64,000 nucleotides of DNA from assembly GCF_029690045.1 (NCBI RefSeq), contig NZ_CP121464.1, positions 1,798,001-1,862,000 on the forward strand, read 5' to 3'. This document shows, piece after piece, positions 38,198 through 46,669 of the stretch. The notes below the pieces were generated by a model. The model worked only from the letters and a program-made list of their open reading frames with translations. It had not been told where the DNA came from and ran no database searches. The stretch's first letter is position 1. Each line of letters begins with the position of its first letter. The position numbers were made by a program, and so were the translations under genes. The stretch is from Janthinobacterium rivuli (GTDB lineage: Bacteria > Pseudomonadota > Gammaproteobacteria > Burkholderiales > Burkholderiaceae_D).

Positions 38198-38211
38198 TGA
38201 AAACCTTTTCA
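38198..38211. promoter_or_regulatory. LacI operator O1 (imperfect)
   Basis: TGAAAACCTTTTCA, one change from the perfect palindrome of O2 and O3, just upstream of the lacI-type gene; probably autoregulatory. Confidence 0.7.
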
Positions 38212-38255
38212 TCGAAAGATTACCATAAATGCCGAAAGGGCCGTGGGTCGGCGCT

Positions 38256-38269
38256 TGAAAACGTTTTCA
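38256..38269. promoter_or_regulatory. LacI operator O2
   Basis: TGAAAACGTTTTCA, a perfect 14-bp palindrome with the central CG typical of LacI-family sites. Its centre is 58 bp from O1 and 168 bp from O3. Confidence 0.82.
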
Positions 38270-38382
38270 CGAAAAACAACAGCATCTTGAAATGGCGGAT
38301 TTTTGCGTCTTTTCATAGGAGAAAACGCGCCATGGCATGCATCCCGCCACGCTGTCTTCAATAAAAATGACAACTTTTTCGA

Positions 38383-38411
38383 TTGACTTGATTTTCTTTG
38401 CGGTGTTAAAT
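38383..38411 (+). promoter_or_regulatory. sigma-70-like promoter of the sugar operon
   Basis: TTGACT (38383-38388), a 17-bp spacer and TTAAAT (38406-38411). Transcription would begin near 38418, directly before operator O3. Confidence 0.6.
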
Positions 38412-38423
38412 GGACACATGTTG

Positions 38424-38437
38424 TGAAAACGTTTTCA
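38424..38437. promoter_or_regulatory. LacI operator O3
   Basis: TGAAAACGTTTTCA, identical to O2, at about +6 to +20 relative to the predicted start, the position where a bound repressor blocks transcription; 35 bp before the binding-protein gene. Confidence 0.85.
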
Positions 38438-38471
38438 AGATAGAAGACGCTCAATAAACGGAGATGAAATA

Positions 38472-39761
38472 ATGAAGTCAAGCATCCTTGGCGCCGCCCC
38501 ACTGGCGGCGCTGACCCTGGCCGCCAGCGTGGCCGCCGCGCCCGCAGCCGTTCCGCCGGCCGCCGTCCCGCCGGCGCTGGCCCCGGCCACGATTACCGTC
38601 GCCTCGTTCCCCGACCTGGACCGCGCCGTCAAGACGGCCTTGCCCCTGTGGGAAAAGCTGTATCCGCAAGTGAAGGTCAAGCTGGTCAGCCTGCAGATCG
38701 ACGACCACCATAACTCGATGACGACGGCGCTGGCGGCCGGCGCGCGCCTGCCCGACGTGATGGCCATCGACTTCCGCTATGTCGGCAGCTTCGCCGAATC
38801 GAAGGGCATGGAAGACTTGCTGCAGCCGCCGTACGGGGCAGGGCAGTACCGCGCCCAGTTCGTGCCATTTACCTTTGTGCAGGCGACCAGTTCGCGCGGC
38901 ACCCTGGGCGCCATGCCGGCCGACCTGGGACCGGGCACCCTGTTCTACCGCAAGGACCTGATGGACAAGGCGGGCATCAAGGAAACCGATCTGACGCAAT
39001 CGTGGGAATCGTATATCGCCGCCGGCAAGAAGCTCAAGGCCGCCACCGGCACCTATCTGTTGGCCGGCGCCAGCGACCTGGCGGACATCGTCATCCGCGC
39101 CAATCTGAAAGATGGCGAAGGCATCTATTTTGGCGACAAGGGCCAGGTGCTGGTCGACTCGCCCCGCTTCGTGAAAGCGTTCGAACTGGCCAAGGCGGCC
39201 AGGGTCGCCGGCATCGATGCGCGCACCGTGGCCTGGACGGGCGAGTGGGCCGAAGGTTTTAAACGCGACAAGGTGGCCAGCCAGATGATGGGTTCGTGGC
39301 TCAGCGGCCACCTGGCCAAGTGGCTGGCGCCGGCGTCGTCCGGCCAGTGGCGCGCGGCGAACCTGCCGGCCGGCGCGCTGGCGTCCTACGGCGGCTCCTT
39401 CTATGGCATCCCGAAGAAAGCCGCGAATAAAACCCAGGCCTGGGAATTCATCAAGTTCATGACCGTCAACAAGGATATCCAGCTGCATTCGCTCAAAGAG
39501 ATTGGCGCCTTCCCGGCCCTCAAGGCCGCGTACGCGGACCCGATGATGGACGAGCCGCAGCCGTATTTCGGCGGCCAGAAGACGCGTCTGCTGGCGCGCG
39601 ACACGGCGGCGAAAATCCCCGTCATCCGCGTCGACAAGTTCGACGCCGTGGCGCGCGACATCGTCAACATGGAACTGGAAAGCGTGCTGGCGCAAAACAA
39701 GGATATCAAGACGGCGCTGGCCGACGCCAAGGCCCTGATCACCCACCGCGCGCGGCGCTAG
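38472..39761 (+). CDS. sugar ABC transporter substrate-binding protein
   Basis: 429 aa. N-terminal signal sequence (AAPLAALTLAASVAAAPA) followed by a Pro/Ala linker, then an extracellular solute-binding protein family 1 fold: TITVASFPDLDRAVKTALPLWEK-like start, LPDVMAIDFRYVGSF, GTLFYRKDLMDKAGI and GGSFYGIPKKAANKTQAWEFIKF. It would capture oligosaccharides in the periplasm. First gene of the operon controlled by the LacI repressor; 7 nt to the first permease gene. Cellobiose or another beta-glucoside is the likely ligand, judged from the GH1 gene. Confidence 0.9.
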   Translation: MKSSILGAAPLAALTLAASVAAAPAAVPPAAVPPALAPATITVASFPDLDRAVKTALPLWEKLYPQVKVKLVSLQIDDHHNSMTTALAAGARLPDVMAIDFRYVGSFAESKGMEDLLQPPYGAGQYRAQFVPFTFVQATSSRGTLGAMPADLGPGTLFYRKDLMDKAGIKETDLTQSWESYIAAGKKLKAATGTYLLAGASDLADIVIRANLKDGEGIYFGDKGQVLVDSPRFVKAFELAKAARVAGIDARTVAWTGEWAEGFKRDKVASQMMGSWLSGHLAKWLAPASSGQWRAANLPAGALASYGGSFYGIPKKAANKTQAWEFIKFMTVNKDIQLHSLKEIGAFPALKAAYADPMMDEPQPYFGGQKTRLLARDTAAKIPVIRVDKFDAVARDIVNMELESVLAQNKDIKTALADAKALITHRARR

Positions 39762-39768
39762 GAGCAGC

Positions 39769-40767
39769 ATGACTACCTCCATGCCTTGTACCGAGGGCGC
39801 GCCCGCTGCCGCTGCCGCGCGGCCCGCCAGGAAACGCTACAACATGAAGAAGTGGGCGCCGTATATTTTCATCAGCCCCTTCTTCATCCTGTTCGCCGTC
39901 TTCAGCCTGTTCCCGCTGCTGTTTTCCATCTATCTGTCGTTCAACCAGTGGGAAGCGGCCAGCGGCGTGGAAGCCATGCAGTGGGTGGGCCTGGACAACT
40001 ACAAATACGCCTTGAGCGATCCGTGGTTTCTGCGCTCGCTGGGCAATACCGTGTGGCTGGCGCTGGCCTCGGGCGTGCCGCAGCACCTGGTGGCCATTCC
40101 GCTGGCAGCGTTCATCCACAACAGCTTCAAGCGCTCGCGCAACCTGGTGATCGGCATTTACTTTTTACCGTTCATCACGTCCAGCGTGGCCATCGCCATG
40201 GTCTTCAACACCCTGTTCTCGCGCGACTATGGGCAGATCAATGTGCTGATCCAATGGTGCGCCAGCCTGCCGCTCGTCGGCGGCCTGTTCCCGGCGGAAT
40301 CGATCGACTGGCTGGGCAGCTCGCTGTTCATCAAGCCGGCCGTCGCCTTCGTCATTTTCTGGCGCTACCTGGGCTGGAACCTGGTGCTGTATCTGTCCGC
40401 GCTGCAGGTGATACCGAAGGATTTGTACGAGGCGGCCACCATCGACGGCGCGTCGAAACGCCAGCAGTTCTGGTACATCACCCTGCCGCAGCTGCGCCCG
40501 ATGATCTACCTGGCCGTGACACTGACCATCATGGGCAATCTGCAGCTGTTCGAGGAGCCGTTCGTGCTGGTGGCCGAATCGAGCGGCGTGAGCCAGTCGG
40601 TGATGACGACGGCCATCTTCGTCTACAAGACGGCGTTTTCCTCGGGCGACTTCGGCACGGCGTCGGCCATTTCCTGGCTACTGTTCCTGATCATCGCCAG
40701 CACCACCTGGGTCAACAACCGCATTTTCAGCCGCAATGAACGCAACGAGCGCAAGGAGGTCCGATGA
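39769..40767 (+). CDS. sugar ABC transporter permease (MalF-like)
   Basis: 332 aa. Six membrane helices, beginning with YIFISPFFILFAVFSLFPLLF; the permease EAA loop reads YEAATIDGASKRQQFWYITLPQLRP, the contact to the ATPase. An ~30-residue hydrophilic N-terminus precedes the first helix. Ribosome site AGGAG before the ATG at 39769; its stop overlaps the next permease start as ATGA. Confidence 0.92.
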   Translation: MTTSMPCTEGAPAAAAARPARKRYNMKKWAPYIFISPFFILFAVFSLFPLLFSIYLSFNQWEAASGVEAMQWVGLDNYKYALSDPWFLRSLGNTVWLALASGVPQHLVAIPLAAFIHNSFKRSRNLVIGIYFLPFITSSVAIAMVFNTLFSRDYGQINVLIQWCASLPLVGGLFPAESIDWLGSSLFIKPAVAFVIFWRYLGWNLVLYLSALQVIPKDLYEAATIDGASKRQQFWYITLPQLRPMIYLAVTLTIMGNLQLFEEPFVLVAESSGVSQSVMTTAIFVYKTAFSSGDFGTASAISWLLFLIIASTTWVNNRIFSRNERNERKEVR

Positions 40768-41582
40768 AAACCACCCGCTGGACGGCCTACGCCATGGTGG
40801 CCATCGGCGCCCTGATCATGGTCGCGCCGTTCTACTTCATGTTCGTCTTCGCCACGCACACGAGCGCCGAGATCTACAGCCTGCCGCCGCCGCGCTGGTT
40901 CGGCACGGCCCTGCTCAACAACATCGAACTGCTGCAGGAGCGCCTGCCGTTCTGGCGCAATATCGGCATCAGCCTGTACGTGGCCCTGATGACGACGGCG
41001 CTGACCTTGTTCTTTTGCTCGCTGGGCGGCTATGCCTTCGCCATGTACGAGTTCCGCTTCAAGCGGCCCTTGTTCACCCTGGTGATGGCGTCGATGATCA
41101 TTCCCTCATTCATGAACATGATCCCGACCTTCATGCTGATGGATTTCCTCGGATGGCTGGACCAGCCGCGCGCCCTGTACGTGCCGGGAGCGGCCGGCGC
41201 GCTGGGCATCTTCCTGATGCGCCAGTACATCGGCACGGCCATTCCGAAGGACCTGATCGAGGCGGCGCGCATTGACGGCTGCGGCGAATTCGCCATCTAC
41301 TGGAGAGTCGTGCTGCCGCTGATCGGTCCCGCCATGGGCACCCTGGGCCTGATCACCTTCATCAACTCGTGGAACAATTTCATCACGCCGCTGGTCGTCA
41401 TGCGCTCGGTCGAGAACTACACGATCCCGCTGGCTCTGCGCAGCATGCAGGCGCCAAACAACACGGAATGGGGCGCGCTGATGACGGGCGCCGCCATCGC
41501 CGTGCTGCCGCTGCTGCTGATGTTTTTTGTCGCCTCGAAGCGTTTAATTGAAGGACTGACCCAGGGCGCCGTCAAAGGCTAG
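40764..41582 (+). CDS. sugar ABC transporter permease (MalG-like)
   Basis: 272 aa. Six membrane helices, starting with TAYAMVAIGALIMVAPFYFM; the EAA loop is LIEAARIDGCGEFAIYWRVV followed by LPLIGPAMG. Forms the heterodimeric channel with the preceding gene, to which it is coupled by an ATGA overlap. Confidence 0.92.
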   Translation: MKTTRWTAYAMVAIGALIMVAPFYFMFVFATHTSAEIYSLPPPRWFGTALLNNIELLQERLPFWRNIGISLYVALMTTALTLFFCSLGGYAFAMYEFRFKRPLFTLVMASMIIPSFMNMIPTFMLMDFLGWLDQPRALYVPGAAGALGIFLMRQYIGTAIPKDLIEAARIDGCGEFAIYWRVVLPLIGPAMGTLGLITFINSWNNFITPLVVMRSVENYTIPLALRSMQAPNNTEWGALMTGAAIAVLPLLLMFFVASKRLIEGLTQGAVKG

Positions 41583-41608
41583 CACTTTTTTCATCCACTC
41601 ACACTGAC

Positions 41609-42976
41609 ATGACCACCATGCATAACGACGACACCGATATCAACTTCCCCGCCACCTTCACCTGGGGCGTGGCCACCAGCGCCTACCAGATCGAGGGCGC
41701 CGCCGCCATCGACGGCCGCGGCCCCTCCATCTGGGATACCTTCAGCCACACGGACGGCAAGATCATCGACGGCAGCAATGGCGATGTGGCCTGCGACCAC
41801 TACCACCGCTACGCGGAGGACGTGGAACTGATCGCCAGCCTGGGCGTGAACGCCTACCGCTTTTCCATGTCCTGGTCGCGCGTGCAGCCCACGGGTTCCG
41901 GCGCCTGGAACGAGGCCGGCTTCGATTTCTATGGGCGCCTGCTCGACGCCCTGGCCGCCAAGGGTCTCGATGCGCACCTGACCCTGTACCACTGGGACTT
42001 GCCGCAAGCCTTGCAGGACGAGGGCGGCTGGCTCAATCGCGCCACCTGCTACCACTTCGCCGCCTACGCTGCCGAAGTGGCGCGCCGCTTCGGCCACAAG
42101 GTCGCCAGCATCGCCACGCATAACGAACCGTGGTGCACGGCCGTGCTGGGTCACGGCACGGGCCAGTTCGCGCCCGGCATGGCCGACCCGGCCGCCGCCG
42201 TGCAAGTGTCGCACCATCTGCTGCTGTCGCACGGCCTGGCCATGCAAGCCATGCGCGTCGTCAATCCGCCCGCGAAACTGGGCATCGTGCTCAATCAATG
42301 GACGGCCACGCCGGCCACCGACAGCGCCCAGGACCGCGAACTGGCCGAACTCGAATATGCGCGCTCGGTGCAGTGGTATATGGACGCCATCTTCAAGGGC
42401 CGCTACCCGGCCCTGGCCCTGAAACACGTCGACGCTTCTGCTTTATCCATCTTTGAAAACGATTTCATAGATATCAAGCAGCCCATCGATTTCCTCGGCG
42501 TGAACTATTACACGCGCGCTTACATGAGTGCCGAGACGCCGCCGCGCAAGCCGGAATGCAAGCTCGGTGTCAACGACATGGGCTGGGAAACCTATCCGCA
42601 AGGCTTGACGGAACTGCTGGTCGGCCTGCACCGCGAATACCGATTGCCACCCGTCTACATCACGGAAAACGGCATGGCCGTGGCCGACAAGCCCGTCGAC
42701 GGCAAGATCCACGATGCGCCGCGCATCGAGTACGTGCAGCTGCACCTGGACGCCTTGCGCGCCGTGATCGCGCAGGGCATCGACGTGCGCGGTTATTTCT
42801 ACTGGAGCCTGATGGACAACTTCGAGTGGAACTCCGGCTACGCCAAGCGCTTCGGCATGCTCTACGTCGACTACGCCACGCAGCAGCGCAGCTTCAAGGA
42901 CAGCGCCCTGTGGTACCGCGATTTCATCGCCGCGCAGCGTGCATCCCACGCCGCCGTCCTGGTCGAGGCGCACTGA
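41609..42976 (+). CDS. beta-glucosidase, glycoside hydrolase family 1
   Basis: 455 aa, cytoplasmic (no signal peptide). GH1 N-terminal signature FTWGVATSAYQIEGA; acid/base glutamate in THNEPW (about residue 172); nucleophile glutamate in YITENGMAV (about residue 352); the C-terminal ...LMDNFEWNSGYAKRFGMLYVDY is typical of BglA/BglB. It releases glucose from cellobiose or aryl-beta-glucosides brought in by the transporter encoded around it. ATGs at 41609 and 41618 are both possible. Confidence 0.94.
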   Translation: MTTMHNDDTDINFPATFTWGVATSAYQIEGAAAIDGRGPSIWDTFSHTDGKIIDGSNGDVACDHYHRYAEDVELIASLGVNAYRFSMSWSRVQPTGSGAWNEAGFDFYGRLLDALAAKGLDAHLTLYHWDLPQALQDEGGWLNRATCYHFAAYAAEVARRFGHKVASIATHNEPWCTAVLGHGTGQFAPGMADPAAAVQVSHHLLLSHGLAMQAMRVVNPPAKLGIVLNQWTATPATDSAQDRELAELEYARSVQWYMDAIFKGRYPALALKHVDASALSIFENDFIDIKQPIDFLGVNYYTRAYMSAETPPRKPECKLGVNDMGWETYPQGLTELLVGLHREYRLPPVYITENGMAVADKPVDGKIHDAPRIEYVQLHLDALRAVIAQGIDVRGYFYWSLMDNFEWNSGYAKRFGMLYVDYATQQRSFKDSALWYRDFIAAQRASHAAVLVEAH

Positions 42977-42977
42977 C

Positions 42978-44018
42978 ATGGCCGCCATCTCCCTGCGGGG
43001 CATCCGCAAGACCTATGGCGATGGCCCGGAAATCGTCAAGGGCCTGGACCTCGATATCCACGACGGCGAATTCATGGTCTTCGTCGGACCGTCCGGCTGC
43101 GGCAAGTCGACCCTGCTGCGCATGATCGCGGGACTGGAAGACATCAGCGCGGGCCAGCTGCGCATCGGCGACTTGCTGGCCAACGATGTGGCGCCGGCCG
43201 AGCGGGGCATCGCCATGGTCTTCCAGAGCTACGCCCTGTATCCGCACATGACGGCGCGCGACAACATGGGCTTTGCCTTGAAACTGGCGGGCAAACCGGA
43301 AGCCGAAGTGCGCGCGGCCGTCGGCAAGGTGGCCGAGATTTTGCAGATCACGCACCTGCTCGACCGCAAGCCGAAAGCCCTGTCGGGCGGCGAGCGCCAG
43401 CGCGTGGCTATCGGCCGCTCCATCGTGCGCCAGCCCAAGGTGTTTTTGTTTGACGAACCGCTGTCCAACCTTGACGCCTCCTTGCGCGTGCAGACGCGCA
43501 TCGAACTGGCCAAGCTGCACCAGGAACTGGGCACCACGATGATCTATGTGACGCACGACCAGGTCGAAGCCATGACACTCGGCGACCGGGTCGCCGTCTT
43601 CCATGGCGGCCACCTGGAGCAGGTGGGGGCGCCGTTGGACCTGTACCGCCATCCGGCCAGCCAGTTCGTCGCCGGCTTCATCGGCGCGCTGCGCATGAAC
43701 TTCTTGCCGTGCGCCGCCGTCCCCGCGCTGGCCAGCCAGCTTGGCGGCGAGGCGGGCATGCTGGTCGGCATACGTCCCGAACACCTGCGCCTGGTGCCGC
43801 GCCACGAAGGCTATGGCGCCACGGTGACCCTGATCGAGCAGCTGGGCGATGCGCAGATCATCCACGCGACCCTCGATAACAGTCCGCATGCGGTGGCCAT
43901 CAAGCTGCATGGCGAGGCGCGCCACGCGCTGGCGCAGGGCAGCGCCATCGGCTTCGCGCCGGAAGAGGGCCATGCCTTTCTATTTGACACGGCCGGGCGC
44001 GCCGTGGCTACCCATTGA
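42978..44018 (+). CDS. sugar ABC transporter ATP-binding protein (UgpC/MsmK-like)
   Basis: 346 aa. Walker A GPSGCGKST (about 37-45), Q-loop FQSYALYPHM, signature LSGGERQRV, Walker B VFLFDEPLSNLD and the H-loop THDQ. A C-terminal TOBE/OB domain (from about 235, VGIRPEHLRLVP) marks the CUT1 sugar-ATPase group. The start at 42978 lies 1 nt after the GH1 stop; the longer open frame overlaps GH1. It powers the two permeases above. Confidence 0.93.
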   Translation: MAAISLRGIRKTYGDGPEIVKGLDLDIHDGEFMVFVGPSGCGKSTLLRMIAGLEDISAGQLRIGDLLANDVAPAERGIAMVFQSYALYPHMTARDNMGFALKLAGKPEAEVRAAVGKVAEILQITHLLDRKPKALSGGERQRVAIGRSIVRQPKVFLFDEPLSNLDASLRVQTRIELAKLHQELGTTMIYVTHDQVEAMTLGDRVAVFHGGHLEQVGAPLDLYRHPASQFVAGFIGALRMNFLPCAAVPALASQLGGEAGMLVGIRPEHLRLVPRHEGYGATVTLIEQLGDAQIIHATLDNSPHAVAIKLHGEARHALAQGSAIGFAPEEGHAFLFDTAGRAVATH

Positions 44019-44035
44019 CCCCGCACGGAGGCGAC

Positions 44036-44050
44036 ATGACTTCAGATTGA
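44036..44050 (+). other. Shine-Dalgarno followed by a 4-codon open frame
   Basis: CGGAGG (44026-44031) is correctly spaced before an ATG that is followed by only three more codons (Thr-Ser-Asp) and TGA. It could be a leader peptide for the TonB receptor or the leftover start of a deleted gene. Confidence 0.35.
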
Positions 44051-44125
44051 CACCCAAAAAATGTGCAGCAATAGCCAAAGAGCTATGTGATCATCAATCA
44101 ACCAGCGGTACAGGAGACAACAACA

Positions 44126-46576
44126 ATGCAACAGCTCAAACGCAACACCATCGCCCTCAGCCTCGCGCATGCGACCTTCGCCCAGTTCATCTTGCTGGGC
44201 AGCGGCGCCGCCATGGCCCAGGAGGCTGCAGCCACCGACGCGGCAAAACCGGCCGCCGAACAGATGGACCGCATCGTCGTCACGGCCACGCGCCGCAATA
44301 CCTTCGTGCAGGAGACGCCGCTGGCCGTCACCGCCTTCAACCAGGACACCCTGCAAAACAACCAGGTCAAGGATCTGGCGTCGCTGGCGACCATGGTGCC
44401 GAGTCTCGTCGTCGAGCAGCATGGCGACTCGGGCGGGGTGCACGTCTACATGCGCGGCGTCGGTTCGGCCAACCACACGGAGCTGGGCGACCCGGCCGTC
44501 GCCTTTTATGTCGACGGCGTGTATTCGCCGCGTCCCCAGGGCGCCACGGCGCTGATGTATGACCTGTCGCACGTCGAGGTGGCGCGCGGACCGCAGGGCA
44601 CCCTGAACGGCCGCAATTCGACGGCCGGCGCCGTCAACCTCGTCTCGGCCGCGCCAAGCACGGCCAAGTTCATGGGTTCGGCCGGCATCACCGTGGGCGA
44701 CAAGCGCCATCTGCAGACGCAGGGCATGCTCAATATCCCGTTTTCCGACGACGTGGCGCTGCGCATCGCCGCCATCAAGGATAGCCATGACGGCACGGTG
44801 GACTTCCGCCGCGGCTCGAACGTCATGCCGGGCACGGCCAAGTATGGCGCCGGCGACCAGATGGGCGTGCGCGCCTCGCTGCTGTGGAAGTTCACGCCAC
44901 AACTGCGCGGCACCTTCATCGCCGACTACTTCCTCGACCAGGGCGCCGGCAACGTCTACCTGGCGGCCGAACCGAAACGGGGCGAGAAGCTGCGCTCGGC
45001 CCTGATCGATACGCCGGGCACCCTGGACCAGTCGATTCTGACCTACAAGGGCAAGCTCAATTACAAGCCGACGGATGCGCTGGACTTCACCTACCTGGGC
45101 AGCTGGAGCCGCTACAAGCGCCAGAACAGCAACGATTCCGATGCCGGCCTGTTCCCGGGCTTCAAGTCGGAAAACCGCACCGACTGGGCGCAGTTCGACA
45201 GCTATTCGCACGAGTTGCAGGCGCGCTCGGACGACGATGCACCGTTCCAGTGGGTGGCCGGCCTGTTCCTGTTCAATGAAAAGAACAAGGTGCGCTTCGA
45301 TATCGACCGCAGCCAGATTTCGCAGGCGGCCGTGCAGCAGGATATCGCCAACGGCGCCGTGATCTTCGTGCAGCCGACCGTGGGCCAGTATGCCTCGTCG
45401 ATGTCCTTCATCCAGGGCGACCGCCAGCTCAAATCGAAGGCCGTGTTCGGCCAGGTCAGCCAGCAAGTGACGGACCAGATCAAGCTGACGGCCGGCGCGC
45501 GCTACACGAAAGACCATAAATTCGACGTCGGCGGCAAGAACTGGGCCTGCCCGAACTGGCCCGCGAACGCGCCGCTGGGCACCACGGTGCTCAATCCCGA
45601 TCAGCTGGCGCAGCTGGTCAAGCCGGGCACGGGCCTGGCCAACACGCACAATATCGGCCCTGGCGGCGCCATCACGGCCGCCACCTGCGGCAATACGCCG
45701 GGCGACAACACAGCCGACCTGAAATACGGCCAGGCTACCTGGCTGGGCCGCATCGAGTACAAGCTGCGCCCGGACATTTTGCTGTTCGGTTCCGTGACGA
45801 CGGGCTTCCATTCGCCGGCCATCGGCGATGGCGGCGCCACCACCAAGCCGGAAAAGCTGACCAGCTATGAAATCGGCTTCAAGTCGGACTTGCTGAACCG
45901 CGAACTGACCCTGAACCTCGACGCCTTCCTGATGAAGTACAAGGACAAGCTCGAGTCGCAGGTGGTCAACAGCGTGCTGGCCAACTTCAACGCGGCTGGC
46001 GCCACCGTCAAGGGGCTGGAAGCGGAATGGGTGTGGCGGCCAACGAAGGTCGACCGCCTGACGGGCAACGCCACCTGGCTCAAAGCCGTGTACGACGACT
46101 TCATGTCGTGCGACGTCGATGCGGCGCGTGCGAATGGCCAGTCCTGCGGTTCGACGGCGCCACTGGTGAACGTGGGCGGCAGCACCATGAAGCATGCGCC
46201 GAAGTTTTCCACGACCGTCCAGTACGAGCATGATTTCAGTGTCGCCGGCGGCCAGCTCACGCCGCGCGCCTCGGTGCACTATGAAACCATGTCGTATGTG
46301 GGTGCGGGCGCCTTCAACGGCGACGTGCCGGGCCACGCCGGCGTCAAGCGCCAGGAAGCCTACACGACCCTGGACCTGAGCCTGCGCTTCCAGCCGGCCA
46401 ACAAGGCGTACACGGTTGAAGCGTTCGTGCAGAACGCCACCGACAAGGCGGTCAAGCTGGACGTCAATGAAATCTGCACGGACGTCGGCATGCCATGCCA
46501 GCCCACGCAGCAGATCTACGGCGCCTTCTACAACGCGCCGCGCACCTTTGGCGCGCGCGTGTCGATGAAGTTTTAA
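44126..46576 (+). CDS. TonB-dependent receptor, carbohydrate type
   Basis: 816 aa. Signal peptide (TFAQFILLGSGAAMA), a TonB-box-like DRIVVTATRR, a plug domain (TPLAVTAFNQDTLQNNQVKD ... VEVARGPQGTLNGRNSTAG) and a large beta-barrel ending in ...YNAPRTFGARVSMKF with the terminal Phe. The start at 44126 is supported by CAGGAG upstream. As the last gene of the LacI-controlled operon it probably admits the beta-glucoside through the outer membrane, powered by TonB-ExbB-ExbD. Confidence 0.92.
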   Translation: MQQLKRNTIALSLAHATFAQFILLGSGAAMAQEAAATDAAKPAAEQMDRIVVTATRRNTFVQETPLAVTAFNQDTLQNNQVKDLASLATMVPSLVVEQHGDSGGVHVYMRGVGSANHTELGDPAVAFYVDGVYSPRPQGATALMYDLSHVEVARGPQGTLNGRNSTAGAVNLVSAAPSTAKFMGSAGITVGDKRHLQTQGMLNIPFSDDVALRIAAIKDSHDGTVDFRRGSNVMPGTAKYGAGDQMGVRASLLWKFTPQLRGTFIADYFLDQGAGNVYLAAEPKRGEKLRSALIDTPGTLDQSILTYKGKLNYKPTDALDFTYLGSWSRYKRQNSNDSDAGLFPGFKSENRTDWAQFDSYSHELQARSDDDAPFQWVAGLFLFNEKNKVRFDIDRSQISQAAVQQDIANGAVIFVQPTVGQYASSMSFIQGDRQLKSKAVFGQVSQQVTDQIKLTAGARYTKDHKFDVGGKNWACPNWPANAPLGTTVLNPDQLAQLVKPGTGLANTHNIGPGGAITAATCGNTPGDNTADLKYGQATWLGRIEYKLRPDILLFGSVTTGFHSPAIGDGGATTKPEKLTSYEIGFKSDLLNRELTLNLDAFLMKYKDKLESQVVNSVLANFNAAGATVKGLEAEWVWRPTKVDRLTGNATWLKAVYDDFMSCDVDAARANGQSCGSTAPLVNVGGSTMKHAPKFSTTVQYEHDFSVAGGQLTPRASVHYETMSYVGAGAFNGDVPGHAGVKRQEAYTTLDLSLRFQPANKAYTVEAFVQNATDKAVKLDVNEICTDVGMPCQPTQQIYGAFYNAPRTFGARVSMKF

Positions 46577-46632
46577 TCAGGCCGTGTGAAAGAGCAGTTG
46601 CAGTAGCAGTCCACTCAGTAGGGAAGGTGTTG

Positions 46633-46659
46633 GGCCGGGGTTCTTCCCCGGCCTTTTTT
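46633..46659 (+). terminator. intrinsic terminator of the sugar operon
   Basis: GGCCGGGG (46633-46640), loop TTCTT, CCCCGGCC (46646-46653) and six T residues. Confidence 0.93.
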
Positions 46660-46669
46660 ATTCCAGCGC

